Shown here piece after piece: positions 56,401 to 64,000 of a stretch of DNA of 64,000 nt; position 1 is the stretch's first letter; each line of letters opens with the position of its first letter. The notes below the pieces were generated by a model, which searched no databases, had not been told where the DNA came from, and worked only from the letters and a program-made list of their open reading frames with translations. Origin of the DNA: Pyxicephalus adspersus (lineage: Eukaryota; Chordata; Amphibia; Anura; Pyxicephalidae). Where the stretch lies: positions 46,223,522 through 46,287,521 of the forward strand of contig NC_092869.1 in assembly GCF_032062135.1 (NCBI RefSeq), in the 5' to 3' direction. A program made the position numbers and the translations under genes.

Positions 56401-59400
56401 NNNNNNNNNNNNNNNNNNNNNNNNNNNNNNNNNNNNNNNNNNNNNNNNNNNNNNNNNNNNNNNNNNNNNNNNNNNNNNNNNNNNNNNNNNNNNNNNNNNN
56501 NNNNNNNNNNNNNNNNNNNNNNNNNNNNCTGCTGGAGGACTCTGCTCCTTCCTCTATAACTCTCTTTTTCTCATTTTCCCAGCATTTCCTCTGATTTCCA
56601 CACTGCAGGGAGGTTTTCCTGGTACAAAGTCTTGTGTAACATTACTCCCTGTCTACATAATTGCTGCTAATAATCAGAACAAACACCATAAAACCAGGAT
56701 GTTATCACCAACAGACTCCATACAGAGTATCAGGGCAGCTATTACTGGATTATCAGATCTCACCCTGATAATCCTTTCAGCCAATAACATGGAGTCAGCG
56801 TTCCGCATTTTTCCAGGATATTGAGCGGTGTGATAGATCATTAATAATGCAATAAAAGGACAGGTGCACAGCAGGTAATTGGCTTGCACACGGAATCCAC
56901 CATCATTACACCAACAAAGGGCCCTTGTGCAGAACAGCTTTGGGGTCCTTGTTCGAAGAGAAGGGTCTAGCACCCCTTTGCAGGGGTATGCTTGACACCT
57001 TCCTAAATGGACTCTAAAAGTTACTGCCATTAAAAATTAATCTGCAGCTTTCATTAAAATAAACCTGCCATGAAAATCATAGCTGAAGCACTTCCCAATA
57101 TAATAGAGTGACAACTTTCTGCTCCGTCTCCCAATTCTGCTCCAGTGTTGTCACCCCATCACACAGGCTTTCAGAGTACAAATTCCTACAGATGTGGAAG
57201 ATTCCCAAAAATGTGGAAGATTTCCCAGGTGAGTGGAGGCTGATAAAAGAGGGGACTGCTCTATGCCATAGAATGAGATGTCTGCCATGTGAATATAAGT
57301 GTACCTAGAGAATCACCATTGCTGGGTGACAGGTGCTCTTTGTAAAGCATGGCGGGATGGCGGAAGGAAACATTTGCTGTTTGCCGGGTATATTACCTAT
57401 TGTAGAAGACATGCCGTGCTTTGAATGGGCAGACAGTGCCGAGTGCCAAGACACAGAAAGGAAAGGTCAATAGATGAGCTCACTTATTTGATGTTCTGAG
57501 CTGAGGACAATTGCTCCATATACAAATATGGGTGGATCCATGGAGAGAATGCGGGAACATTCAGGGCTTCACTACGGGTGGTTAGACAACCTCTGCGAAT
57601 GATCAGCCAATCTAATGGGCAAGGCTATTGTACCATGTATGTGGCACCAGAATTATCACTTCCTGTGCCATGCTGGGGTATCTCTCCTTTTTCTGCAGAA
57701 ACATGGATTTGGATCCATGACCGAAACTATGTACAGTCTGCCAAGATATAAAAACAAGAAAATGTAATTGTGCACAATGGAGCATAAAGCTTCCCATATG
57801 GGTTACACCGGATCTAACATGAGCGCCCCACACACATAGGGCCAACTCTGGATTATTTCCAGGATCAGATTGCTGCAGTCTTGTGTTCAAATTATTCATC
57901 AGATTGATAATTTCTATACAATTATTTTCTTTCTATACCAGTTTGGGAAGTTCCAGATACAATGAGGAATCATTTGTTACACATACAGGATGTATGCAAA
58001 TTGGAGGCGAGGGCACACGTGTGCCAAAACTCATCCAAACTTCCTGCTGAACAAAAATCCCGATCAATACACAGAACATGGAGTTTTTTAATGACAATTT
58101 CTCTTTAGATTTGTGTTTGTCCTCTTTGGAGGTCACTGGGTTAGGATTGTGCTTGGTGCAGCCTAGGAATATATCACTTATTGTACACAATGTATCCTGA
58201 AAAATGGGGACACAATGGACACAGTGTAATAGGAGGAGTAACATCAACTGCAAAGTAGATTTATAAACTTAGTGAATGAGATGAAGGTCTGATGAATTCT
58301 GATCCTGATTCTTTAAATTTCCATGCAGCTGATTGGGTGTTCTTAATTATCACCACATTTACTAGCAATTTGATATTTTACTTGGTTAGTGAACATTTTA
58401 AAATCCCTTTGGGAAATCGGCCCAATTGTTGTCCACAATCTTCCATATTCACATTTTAAAGCCTCTCATATTTTGCGTATTGGTGCACATGCTTACCCAT
58501 ACACTTGCACATGCTTACCCATACACTTGCACATGCTTACCCATACACTGCGCACCCCTGCAGGAGTTACACATCATATATTTACTGTGGTGACAACAGC
58601 AGGATGTGCATGTGGTTTGGTACTATTTCCTAAAATTAAACGTAGGCATTTATAAGAAATGGTGACAACGCTGCAGCTGAAATGGGTAGCTGTTGTTACG
58701 CTAGGAAAGCGAGTGTCTATGGATAGCTTACTGGGATGATCTAGATGAAAGCAGGATTTAACATGGACACATGCAGAGCCATATTTGCCATGTTTAGAAG
58801 AAGCAGCGTCTGCATATTTGACAAGTGGTAGCAGTGAGCGGTACTGGTACCCTATTAATTTTCTATGGGGTTGCTGTGGGGAGAAGCTACTTGCAGCGGT
58901 AGGGAGCGGTAACCACACCACAACCTCATGGTCAGTGTGAACCTGAAAAAAATCAAAAGCCACATGTTGTCACCAGAACAGGAAGTAAGTGGCCCAGAGA
59001 CAATGGTCTAAAAGGAAATTTTCTCTTTTTATTCCTGGTCTGGAAAATTCCTTAAAATGGAAAAATGTTAGGACTCACCTGTCCACATTCCATCGCAGGG
59101 TGCCGCCATCTTCCTCCTCTTCTTACCAGAGATCATCGCCTATCTTGATTGGCTGGGCCAGGATGATGTAACTCCTGCGCACACACAAGGGATGCTGAGA
59201 TTGCCCAGAGATATCAGCCAGGTAAGAGACATTATTGCAGAAGGAGCATCACCTGTCTCTTTCTGCAATAATGACCGGCCTGATTAGAGATTTTTTGAAA
59301 AAGGAAAACTAGTTCAACATTAATTCCCTATTTAAAACTAGGGATATAAACAATCTGAACCTCCAATTTCCCACCTAATGACTTGGCAATGGCAGATGGA

Positions 59401-62400
59401 ACCGGTCTGCTCCACGTGTGAACATTTGGCCATCTCCTGGCCGGCTGCTGAGCGGTTTTGGATGGAGCCGCTTCATAAACCACAATAACTGCCTGGGTTT
59501 GGTCAGCACGAGTCAGGGCTGAGATTCTGTTGACACAACGCAGCCCGGCATGCGGCCAAACTGACCGCTCATCCGTGAATTGTGAAAATGGAGAGAGGGA
59601 GGCCGAGTTCTCACCTGAAATCTGATGTCTAAACAAAGCAAAGTTACTGCTACATGACAAAGAGTTACAAAAGCTTTGTGTTTACTGCAAACAAATGCCC
59701 AAAGGGGACAACAAAGGGATTGTAACAAAAAGGTGCTAAAAAAAAACATGTGCTTGTTGTATAACCTCAAATCTCATCACAGACATTGCCAGAGATCTGT
59801 GATTGGATAATATCCGGGCGCATCGTAAGATTGGAACATAAAAATGTCATAAAGGGAAAACTTCAATGGAAACATATTTTTACTTATTTACTAAATATGT
59901 CATAAATCATTGGGCCGAGCTCAGAGCGGTCGTTCCTCACAGCTAGTGTTAACCAGTCTGCAGCAGCCAAATTCCTGATTATCACTGAAGAGAGCGATTG
60001 AAAAACCCTTTTTTTTTTTTGTACATTTGCCTGCGGCGGTGCTGCATTGCTGAAGTCTCAGGGCTGTCTGCAACCCCACACTGCCATAGACTTGAAATGG
60101 GACTACTTTGAAAAACGTTTCCCAGTGGTTTGTAAAAACAGCAGGGGAACAGAAATTGCAAGATTCACTGCAATGAATTCAAGCCAAAATGCTTTTAGCA
60201 GGCACTTGCAACACTGCAACCATTGTAAATCCCAAATGAACGTGAGCACACAGGAGTGGCCAACAGAGCTGTTTCTAACCATCTGCTGACGTGCAGTCTA
60301 CAATTGCATGGTTAGCTGCACCCAGGAGCCCCTATATACACCTGTGGGCAGTTCTTAGAGTTAGCAGTGTTTGATGAATGCTTTGTGGTTGAACTATGGT
60401 TCATTGCACCACAAGGGATTATGGATCATCTCCGGTCCTCTAGCAACAACCGCAACACAACAGTGTTCAACCAAAGCTCAATGAAGTTGGAACGCATTCC
60501 AATTCAAGTCAATAGAAGGGGCCGGGCACTCAAGGGCAGCCAGAAACTGCAACGTGTCCCAATACTAGAACCGCGCCGCAAACCACTGACATGCAAATGC
60601 ATAAAATTGTTTCCAGCTTCTCCCTTAAGATTAAATGGGAGTGGTTGGGTGTGCAGCTATAACTGCTACAGCTTACTGCACCTTTAAAATTAGCTTTAGG
60701 CTATATAGGCATATAAGAAACACATTTTTCATTTTCAAGTTTTTTTTATATTTTATAAGTATTGATTTGTAGCAGAACCTTGTATTGCATAATGTGGGGT
60801 GGAGATTTCCAGATTTGGAGGACCAGCCCCAAATTAGAATTTTAGTGTTAGTTTTGGTGGTTTGGATTCCCAAAAAGTTTCAGAAAGAAAGAGATTGTTT
60901 TTGAGGCACTTTTTGTATTATTTCTGCTGTTCCTTGAACTCTTAGAGTTTGACTGTCAGCAGGTCCCTGCATTCTGATTTATTACCCCTGAGGGTAATTG
61001 TGGTTCATTCTGCTTTTTTGCCCCGCCTCATCCAGCTGAGTTGCCAGAGGCGTCTCAAACCATTTTGCTTGATGACAATTTTGGCTCCGATTCAAATTTC
61101 TATTCACTTTAACGGGGTTTCAGGTTTAGAAATTTTGAAGTTTACAACTTTTTCAACCATTTAACTGAACCATCACCAAAACATTCTCTCTACCAAAGGG
61201 TTAAAGACAGAGTGTCTATTCTGGGGTCGGGGGGGCTTACGTTATTATCAACAGCCATTGAAATTATTTGACAGATGAAATCTCTTTGTTTTTATTGAGG
61301 CCGAACTCCAGGCGAGCCATTAATACCCAGAATCAGTCATCTTATGCAGAGTTCATGGCTCGCCAAAGGATTTGGAATTTTCTTCGGCTACTTCTACCAT
61401 CAAGGCGCAGCTGTCAGACAGCACAGCCAGCGTGGCGAACTCGTACTGAGGTCAGTGCTCGTTCTTTTTTGTTGGTGACCATGCTTTGATGTGATTAAAA
61501 AAGTTTGGCCATCAACCCGCTGGTATTCTGTGACTGGACACTGGTTGACCCTTCTGAAAGCAGAAGAAAAACTCCAATTGGCTCGGTGCGTCACCTCTCC
61601 CTCCTTTAGTGGAGTTTACAGATTTGGGTCCTGTGCCAACTGTATGCAAGAATACCTTATATTATATATTAAGCCCCTGGGAGATACGAAACGCGTCAGT
61701 GGCAGGGACATGATGGAAATGAATGGTTTGTGTATTCCCAGTCGGTGCCATGTTTGTAAAGCAGCATTTTGAATAAACCAATTCAGTTTTTATATCCCTG
61801 CAGATTGGCTCTTTGGATATTGTGGATCTGGTTGGACGAGCCCTTGGGACCTGCACTAGACTGAATGGGGGTGATCAGCATTGCAAGAACTATACATATT
61901 GTTCAAAATGGCCAGAAGTGCATGGACACCTGGCCACAGTTGGCTCCTGTGCTGAACAGACTTAGTGCCCACATGGGGTTGAGGAGGGTACGAGTCCCAC
62001 ATGCAGCAGCACATGTTGCACCTCCCTATGTCCACCCCCAAATTTCCCCTCCATAGGTTTGTTGGATATGCTATTGAAACCATGGCTTTTGATTTGAAGT
62101 TGCCCCATTTCTATAGTTGTAAAACCCTGACTTCTAAGGAAAGGCTTCTCAAAAGATTTTGGGTTGTGTCCGTGGGGATTTGCCCCCATTGGTGAGGTCA
62201 GGTACTGATGGATGAGAAGATCTGGCTCACTATTACAATTCATCCTAAAGTTGTTCAGTAGGGGTGAGGTCAGAGCTCCGTGCAGGACATCCGAGTTCCT
62301 CCACACTAAACTGGTGGCCAGATATCATTATGGAGCTGGCTTTGTACCCGGGGGCACAGTCATAGGGGAACAGAAAAGGGTCCTCACCCAACCCACAAGG

Positions 62401-63389
62401 CTGGAAGACCACAATGGTCTACAATGTCTTTCCATGGTGTAGTATTACCTGGACCCTCCCCTGGAGACACCTGAACCCATCATTTGGAGGTGGTGGGGGA
62501 AGGGGGGTCATATACATTAGGCACTTGATATGTATCTGGATTTACAACATTTTTGTAGCGTCAGCTTTAAACCTTTCATGAATGCAGTGAATGTTTCACC
62601 TATTCTGCTCTCCTGGTGTTTATTCATCCTCCACAAAGCCGCCCTTTATATCCGTACAATACACTGGCCTTTCTGTCGGCTGCTGTGAGTAACAAAGCCT
62701 CATGGGAGAGACGAGCAGAACAGGTTCTGTGCGCTGACTCCTCGGCCTGCAAACAATGGAGCCGTTCACTTGTATCACAGCCATGCCGATGTGTGACACC
62801 ATGATAAAGAACTACATATAGGTGACAACCTACCCCATGAATTCCATTTCCATGGCACAGGAATCATTCATTCCAGGGATAGAAAAATATACAAAACCGG
62901 CGGCGGCTTTGGGCCATATACAGACAATGTGCAGGGGATGGGGATGTTTAGAATAAAGTGCTGACATTTACAAGAATTAAAGAGACCCTGTCACCCCTTT
63001 GCTTTTTGTGGTACTGTCATTCTGCAGGTTTATCTGTGATGGCACCCTATGGGATGGACCAGCCTCGTCCTACTGTGTGAATGCTGAAGCACCGGGGGAA
63101 AAATGCGGCACTGTGCTATAGATATAGGCTGCAATGGGGGCAATAGGTGACAACACTTCTATGTTGCCACCTTAAAACAGGAAGTGATCGGTATACATTG
63201 TAATTGGCAGGATTAGCCGGCATTATAAAATACAAAGCACTTCAGCCAATAGCGAGGCAGCTTGATCTTACCTTGCATGTAAGACTCAATCCTGCGGATG
63301 AGCTCGTATGACTTTGAGCGGTCCAGCAGGGTGCGGATAGCGGGTAAAGGGTCCAGGATGATGGTTTCAGGGTGGGCATCGATATAATC
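41250..63389 (-). CDS. ITPK1: inositol-tetrakisphosphate 1-kinase, partial (six internal exons)
   Basis: ITPK1 is a cytosolic ATP-grasp kinase that phosphorylates inositol trisphosphates and tetrakisphosphates, feeding synthesis of higher inositol phosphates. Minus-strand exons, 5' to 3': 63389-63272, 44740-44642, 44365-44325, 43088-42923, 42468-42401, 41412-41250. They join without frame breaks to 655 nt (about 218 residues), covering roughly residues 83-300 of a human protein of about 414. Visible motifs: YIDAHPETIILDPLPAIRTL; DRSKSYELIRRIE; SPPFMEL; CKTRVAHGTNSHE (nucleotide-binding loop); HNAVLYKVFVVGDSYTVVER (substrate-binding Lys region); SLFGIDIIINN and HAVIDINAFPG, whose D, D and N bind magnesium in ITPK1 structures. 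All motifs are intact, so the gene looks functional. The N-terminal exons lie beyond 64 kb; the terminal coding exon was not found. Confidence 0.95.
41840..42245 (-). mobile_element. Tc1-like transposase fragment, copy 1
   Basis: In reverse, 'agtttggtgtggaggaactc' onward gives FGVEELECPAQSPDLN, the hallmark WPAQSPDLNP region of Tc1/mariner transposases, with further diverged sequence after it. The + strand text (ggtcagggctctgtgcagga) parallels 61900-62500. Frameshifted and inactive; it lies in an ITPK1 intron in the same orientation as the gene. Confidence 0.75.
42401..42468 (-). CDS. ITPK1: ITPK1 exon: DRESIFFNSH segment
   Basis: Minus strand: acceptor atatcgcag, donor acagag|gtgagt. It encodes (D)RESIFFNSHNVSKPESSS then VLTE, matching the mammalian protein almost residue for residue. 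Enters in phase 1, leaves in phase 0. Confidence 0.96.
42923..43088 (-). CDS. ITPK1: ITPK1 exon: hinge and substrate-binding segment
   Basis: Minus strand: acceptor tcttgtag, donor tatcag|gtgaca. It encodes MAIIFNTEGLRRIQPPCVIQ then SFVSHNAVLYKVFVVGDSYT and VVERPSLKNFSQGVS. The internal ATG is not the gene start; upstream exons splice in frame. Confidence 0.96.
43089..44324 (-). other. ITPK1: ITPK1 intron with (GA)n tract
   Basis: Single-copy-looking sequence apart from a purine tract at 43651-43855 built from gagagaga with scattered c. No extra exon recognised. Confidence 0.8.
43651..43855. repeat. (GA)n purine tract in ITPK1 intron
   Basis: About 200 bases dominated by GA dinucleotides on the + strand (gggagagagagagcgcgaga...). 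It creates Ser/Leu-rich frames on the minus strand, which are not genes. Confidence 0.9.
44325..44365 (-). CDS. ITPK1: ITPK1 exon: ATP-grasp nucleotide loop
   Basis: A 41-base micro-exon on the minus strand: acceptor gtctttacag, donor cacgag|gtgagt. With one base from the previous exon it encodes ICKTRVAHGTNSHE. Both borders match the mammalian exon structure as I recall it. Confidence 0.95.
44642..44740 (-). CDS. ITPK1: ITPK1 exon: SPPFMEL segment
   Basis: Minus strand: acceptor attttgcag, donor ctttca|gtacgt. It encodes (D)ERLCSPPFMELSTECGDDT then LKLMEQNGLAFPF. Enters and leaves in phase 1. Confidence 0.95.
47620..48145. repeat. 27-bp minisatellite
   Basis: About 19 copies of a 27-bp unit, gacggcctcaggggccaggg + acgcaga; period measured at 47711, 47738 and 47765. 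Because 27 is a multiple of three, frames stay open on both strands (for example 47736-48143 + and 47575-47973 -) and encode 9-residue repeats such as ETASGARDA. No start context, homology or splice support suggests a gene. Confidence 0.93.
49550..51000. repeat. 51-bp minisatellite with a degenerate flank
   Basis: From about 50580 to 50960, well-kept 51-bp units (gagtgttaggagtgtcttca + atcaagcagagatttccata + caacacgcaga) repeat seven or eight times. From 49550 to 50500 the same words (agcagagagtgctagga) recur at irregular spacing, as older, decayed copies. Frames open through the good part follow from 51 being 17 codons. Confidence 0.9.
52240..52436 (+). mobile_element. possible LINE 3' tail
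   Basis: T-rich sequence ending atccatcaataaaaattatt + ttaaaaaaa, typical of the poly(A) end of an L1-type retrotransposon. No coding part is attached. Weakly supported. Confidence 0.3.
52585..52800 (+). mobile_element. CR1-like LINE 3' end, second copy
   Basis: It shares ctgctgatccagggaacatc, tttttccctgttggagcaaa, ttttgccttcctctgga and gatggatttgtg with the copy at 21235-21435, in the same orientation. Only the 3' UTR is present, consistent with 5' truncation on insertion. Confidence 0.75.
52985..53115 (+). mobile_element. truncated SINE copy
   Basis: attgtaagctcttctgggca, gtcctctcctcctcctgtg and atgtacagcgctgcataatg + ttggtgctatata, followed by an AT-rich tail. It is the tail module in + orientation without the tRNA head. 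Confidence 0.7.
53445..53500. mobile_element. AACGCGTTTCAGGG repeat fragment
   Basis: tgacaacgcgtttcagggtt + taacaagctcctcatcgggt is a copy of the dispersed 'GAAACGCGTT ... CCTGATGAAG' module, also seen at 33491, 33641 and 34637. Parent element unknown. Confidence 0.45.
54725..54836 (-). mobile_element. truncated SINE copy
   Basis: The reverse complement gives GATTGTAAGCTCTTCGGGGC, CAGGGTCCCCTCCTCCTGTA and AACAGCGCTGCGTAATATTA. Tail module only. Confidence 0.7.
56105..56528. other. assembly gap (424 N)
   Basis: Unresolved bases. The right edge begins at once with a repeat also found at 33837-33872, so the gap probably hides more of that repeat. It lies inside the long ITPK1 intron, so no known ITPK1 exon is implicated. 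Confidence 0.98.
58485..58550. repeat. three 22-bp tandem repeats
   Basis: gcacatgcttacccatacac + tt occurs three times in a row (58485, 58507, 58529) with at most a base change at the end. Small young minisatellite. Confidence 0.9.
58670..58960 (-). mobile_element. probable MITE
   Basis: Read in reverse it contains GGTTCACACTGACCATGAGG and TGTGGTGTGGTTACCGCTCC, a motif set familiar from frog genomes. Terminal repeats and target duplication were not established. Confidence 0.35.
59090..59310. mobile_element. hairpin-core MITE copy 3
   Basis: The core at 59231-59272 reads attattgcagaaggagcatc + acctgtctctttctgcaata, closely matching 21593-21636. It is preceded by gccatcttcctcctcttctt and 'gattggctggg'. 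Limits approximate. Confidence 0.55.
61640..61860 (+). mobile_element. GAAACGCGTC repeat copy
   Basis: aagcccctgggagatacgaa + acgcgtcagtgg, followed by 'gaataaaccaattcag' and 'ttggctctttggatattgtgg', is a longer member of the dispersed ACGCGT family. Non-coding. Confidence 0.4.
61862..62510 (-). mobile_element. Tc1-like transposase fragment, copy 2
   Basis: It parallels 41840-42245: ggtcagagctccgtgcagga, catccgagttcctccacact and 'gcacagtcataggggaacag' on the + strand. In reverse this is a decayed VEELDWPAQSPDLNP region. The left part (ttcaaaatggccagaagtgc + atggacacctggc) resembles the same transposon's terminal sequence. Inactivated by frameshifts. Confidence 0.7.
63272..63389 (-). CDS. ITPK1: ITPK1 exon: YIDAHPET segment (most 5' exon in window)
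   Basis: Minus strand: acceptor gtttctttcag, donor atgcaag|gtaaga. It encodes DYIDAHPETIILDPLPAIRT then LLDRSKSYELIRRIESYMQ. Begins in phase 0 and leaves in phase 1. The exons encoding about the first 82 residues must lie to the right of this window. Confidence 0.96.
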
Positions 63390-64000
63390 CTGAAAGAAAC
63401 AGACAGACACAAATTAAGACAACGGTAATCTGCCCCCTGGATATCTGCATGACCCCTTATAGTAAGCGTTCACCTGTATTGCAATAAAACCCAGAGCTTT
63501 CTTTCAGGTTCTGGAATCTTAAGTATCAAAGATCAGATGGGGGGGGGGGGGGGGTTTTTTTTCTTCATCTCTTTTAAAGCTTGCATTTTATAACTGTCAT
63601 AAATGTCAAATTTCTGTGCTTTGCAACCATAGCAACAGTGCTGAGTTTCTACCCTACGGATTCTATAATTGGCTTGTTACCCCCCCTTCCCCGCAATCTG
63701 TACCCATCTGGAGGGACGGACCAAGGCAGCCTTTAACCTTCTCACCCCGGAGGAAACGCAATCATTTTGGGGTTTTCAGAAACCCTTCGCTAACAATATT
63801 ATGTCACTGATTCTATAGAAGATATAAAATAGATATAATCCGTGCCGTACCCAGACTGACTGCCACTGGGGGACAATTTTTTTAATACCCCCTCACAATA
63901 CCAAAATTACTCCACCCCTAAAGTCCAGTAAGCAGCAGCTTTTAGGGACGTCCCATGCAGAAAGGTAATGGGGGAAAATATAACCTCACCTGCCCACCTT
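63390..64000 (-). other. ITPK1: ITPK1 intron running off the window
   Basis: A poly(G) run at 63539-63554 is the only notable feature. No further exon recognised. Confidence 0.75.

Larger units (their letters stand above)
44741..63271 (-). other. ITPK1: 18.5-kb ITPK1 intron
   Basis: No exon of ITPK1 or any nested gene was recognised on either strand. It contains two minisatellites (47620-48145, 49550-51000), LINE, SINE and Tc1 fragments (52200-54840, 61860-62510), MITEs (58670-58960, 59090-59310) and a 424-bp gap. Many short open frames here have no conserved content. Confidence 0.75.

Overview
The window is vertebrate nuclear DNA, most likely from a frog (Anura). It holds multi-exon genes with GT/AG introns, and its interspersed repeats look like amphibian families: a tRNA-headed SINE, a CR1-like LINE 3' end, Tc1 and hAT relics and many minisatellites. 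I identified the genes by translating and splicing exons by eye against remembered vertebrate proteins; no database was searched, and the species is not determined.

Three genes can be read. GOLGA5 (golgin-84) is on the + strand at about 5.1-16.8 kb, with one non-coding and 12 coding exons that splice in frame to 745 codons and end in a C-terminal membrane anchor. CHGA (chromogranin A) is on the + strand at about 24.4-36.0 kb, with 8 coding exons giving 392 codons, from signal peptide to the conserved C-terminus. ITPK1 (inositol-tetrakisphosphate 1-kinase) is on the - strand; six internal coding exons lie between 41.25 and 63.39 kb. Its 5' exons are beyond the right edge, and I could not find its terminal coding exon. 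The order GOLGA5-CHGA-ITPK1, with CHGA and ITPK1 convergent, matches human 14q32.

Layout: 1-4 kb is intergenic with transposon relics. 4.0-4.7 kb is a 38-bp minisatellite just upstream of the CpG-rich GOLGA5 promoter. 16.8-24.4 kb is GOLGA5 3' flank with LINE and SINE remnants. CHGA introns 1, 4 and 5 carry large minisatellites. 36.0-41.2 kb, between the convergent genes, holds a satellite resembling a Tc1 terminus, a 1.1-kb hAT-like element with near-matching 8-bp target duplications, and a purine tract. The 18.5-kb ITPK1 intron at 44.7-63.3 kb contains 27-bp and 51-bp arrays, LINE/SINE/Tc1 fragments and a 424-bp run of N.

The genes do not form one pathway: golgin-84 tethers Golgi vesicles, chromogranin A is a secretory-granule prohormone, and ITPK1 is a cytosolic inositol phosphate kinase. 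No unambiguous new biological system was found. The most notable points are a perfect 4 x 30-bp coding repeat in golgin-84, a chromogranin A that keeps a WE-14-like peptide but lacks a recognisable catestatin, the missing ITPK1 last exon, and an unusual density of minisatellites.
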